NCBI GenBank assembly: GCA_900545555.1
Contig: UQZI01000057.1
Span: forward strand, 1-13,733
Length of the DNA stretch: 13,733 nucleotides
Reading direction: 5' to 3'
From: an uncultured Collinsella sp.
GTDB taxonomy: Bacteria; Actinomycetota; Coriobacteriia; Coriobacteriales; Coriobacteriaceae
Below the pieces are notes generated by a model. The model worked only from the letters and a program-made list of their open reading frames with translations. It did not search any database and was not told the DNA's origin. Both the position numbers and the translations under genes were made by a program. Below, piece after piece: positions 13,114 through 13,733 of the stretch; within the stretch, counting starts at the first letter, position 1, and each line of letters starts with the position of its first letter.

Positions 13114-13733
13114 ATGTCTGATCTTATGGACAGCTTCCGCCTGGACGGCAAGGTCGCGCTCGTGACCGGCGCCACCTATGGCATCGGCATGGCCATGGCC
13201 GAGGCACTCGGCGAAGCCGGCGCCAGGATCGCCTTTAACGCCCGTCACGCCGACAAGGTCGCCGAGGCCGAGAAGCACTACCGCGAGCTGGGCTTTGATG
13301 CTCACGGCTATGTTGCCGACGTCACCGACGAGGCCGTCGTCGCCGAGCTCATCGCCAAGATCGAGGCCGATTTTGGCACCACGCCCGACATTCTGGTCAA
13401 CAACGCCGGCGTCATCCAGCGCACCCCGATGCTCGACATGAGCGCCGAGGACTTCCGTCGCGTCGTCGACATCGACCTCAATGCCCCGTTTATCGTGTCC
13501 AAGGCCTGCCTGCCGGGCATGATCGCCAAGGGTCACGGCAAGATCATCAATATCTGCTCCATGATGAGCGAGCTGGGCCGCGAAACCATCGCTGGCTACG
13601 CCGCCGCCAAGGGCGGACTCAAGATGCTCACCAAGAACATCTGCTCCGAGTTTGGCGAGGCCAATATCCAGTGCAACGGCATTGGGCCGGGCTACATTGC
13701 CACGCCGCAGACCGCACCGCTGCGCGAGACGCA
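13114..13733 (+). CDS. Gluconate 5-dehydrogenase / KduD-like SDR, 3' end outside window
   Basis: The first 206 residues of a short-chain dehydrogenase that continues past the right edge. Visible are the cofactor glycine motif TGATYGIG (18-25), NNAG (96-99), and the catalytic Ser149, Tyr162 and Lys166 (SMMSELGRETIAGYAAAK). The stretches MSAEDFRRVVDIDLNAPFIVSK and CNGIGPGYIATPQT are close to proteins called gluconate 5-dehydrogenase, which oxidise or reduce at C5 of gluconate; the related KduD reduces a keto-deoxy-uronate to KDG. Next to KDG kinase and aldolase, the KduD-type role is attractive, but the substrate is not readable. It is divergent from the gntR gene, and the palindromic sites near its promoter suggest repression. 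Confidence 0.85.
   Translation, partial: MSDLMDSFRLDGKVALVTGATYGIGMAMAEALGEAGARIAFNARHADKVAEAEKHYRELGFDAHGYVADVTDEAVVAELIAKIEADFGTTPDILVNNAGVIQRTPMLDMSAEDFRRVVDIDLNAPFIVSKACLPGMIAKGHGKIINICSMMSELGRETIAGYAAAKGGLKMLTKNICSEFGEANIQCNGIGPGYIATPQTAPLRET

Overview
The window reads as a high-GC (roughly 60%) Gram-positive chromosome, most likely a gut actinobacterium of the class Coriobacteriia, for example Collinsella. This is inference: the clues are a GlnR-type orphan OmpR-family regulator beside a glutamine synthetase gene, strong Shine-Dalgarno sites (AAAGGAG, GGAGG), GC-rich codon use, and intrinsic terminators with a recurring GGGAC core. No rRNA, tRNA, CRISPR array or insertion sequence was found.

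Left part (1-7357), housekeeping genes. The tail of a MATE-type efflux protein (1-201) is followed on the same strand by a MerR/GyrI-like regulator (255-1103). A shared hairpin separates this from three minus-strand units: ligA, an HtrA/DegP membrane-anchored protease with its own terminator, and a glutamine synthetase-like gene followed 50 bp later by a GlnR-like regulator and a terminator. The glutamine synthetase-like protein has lost three of the usual metal-binding residues.

Middle part (7491-8379), a toxin-antitoxin module. A HepT (RX4HXY) RNase-type toxin is preceded, with a 14-bp overlap, by an unusual antitoxin. In it a RelB/DinJ-like ribbon-helix-helix DNA-binding segment is joined to an MNT nucleotidyltransferase. 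A candidate operator overlaps its promoter. This is the best candidate in the window for a less-described system.

Right part (8386-13733), a uronate/2-keto-3-deoxygluconate (KDG) catabolic cluster. A LacI-family regulator is divergent from kdgK (KDG kinase), which is followed by kdgA (KDPG aldolase). A FadR-type GntR regulator is divergent from a gluconate 5-dehydrogenase/KduD-like SDR that runs off the window end. Together SDR, kinase and aldolase can take keto-deoxy-uronates or gluconates to KDG, KDPG, then pyruvate and glyceraldehyde 3-phosphate. The non-coding DNA here is rich in inverted repeats: an 18-bp stem in the kdgK leader, three hairpins between kdgK and kdgA, a block of nested hairpins after kdgA, and a repeat arm on both sides of the gntR gene.
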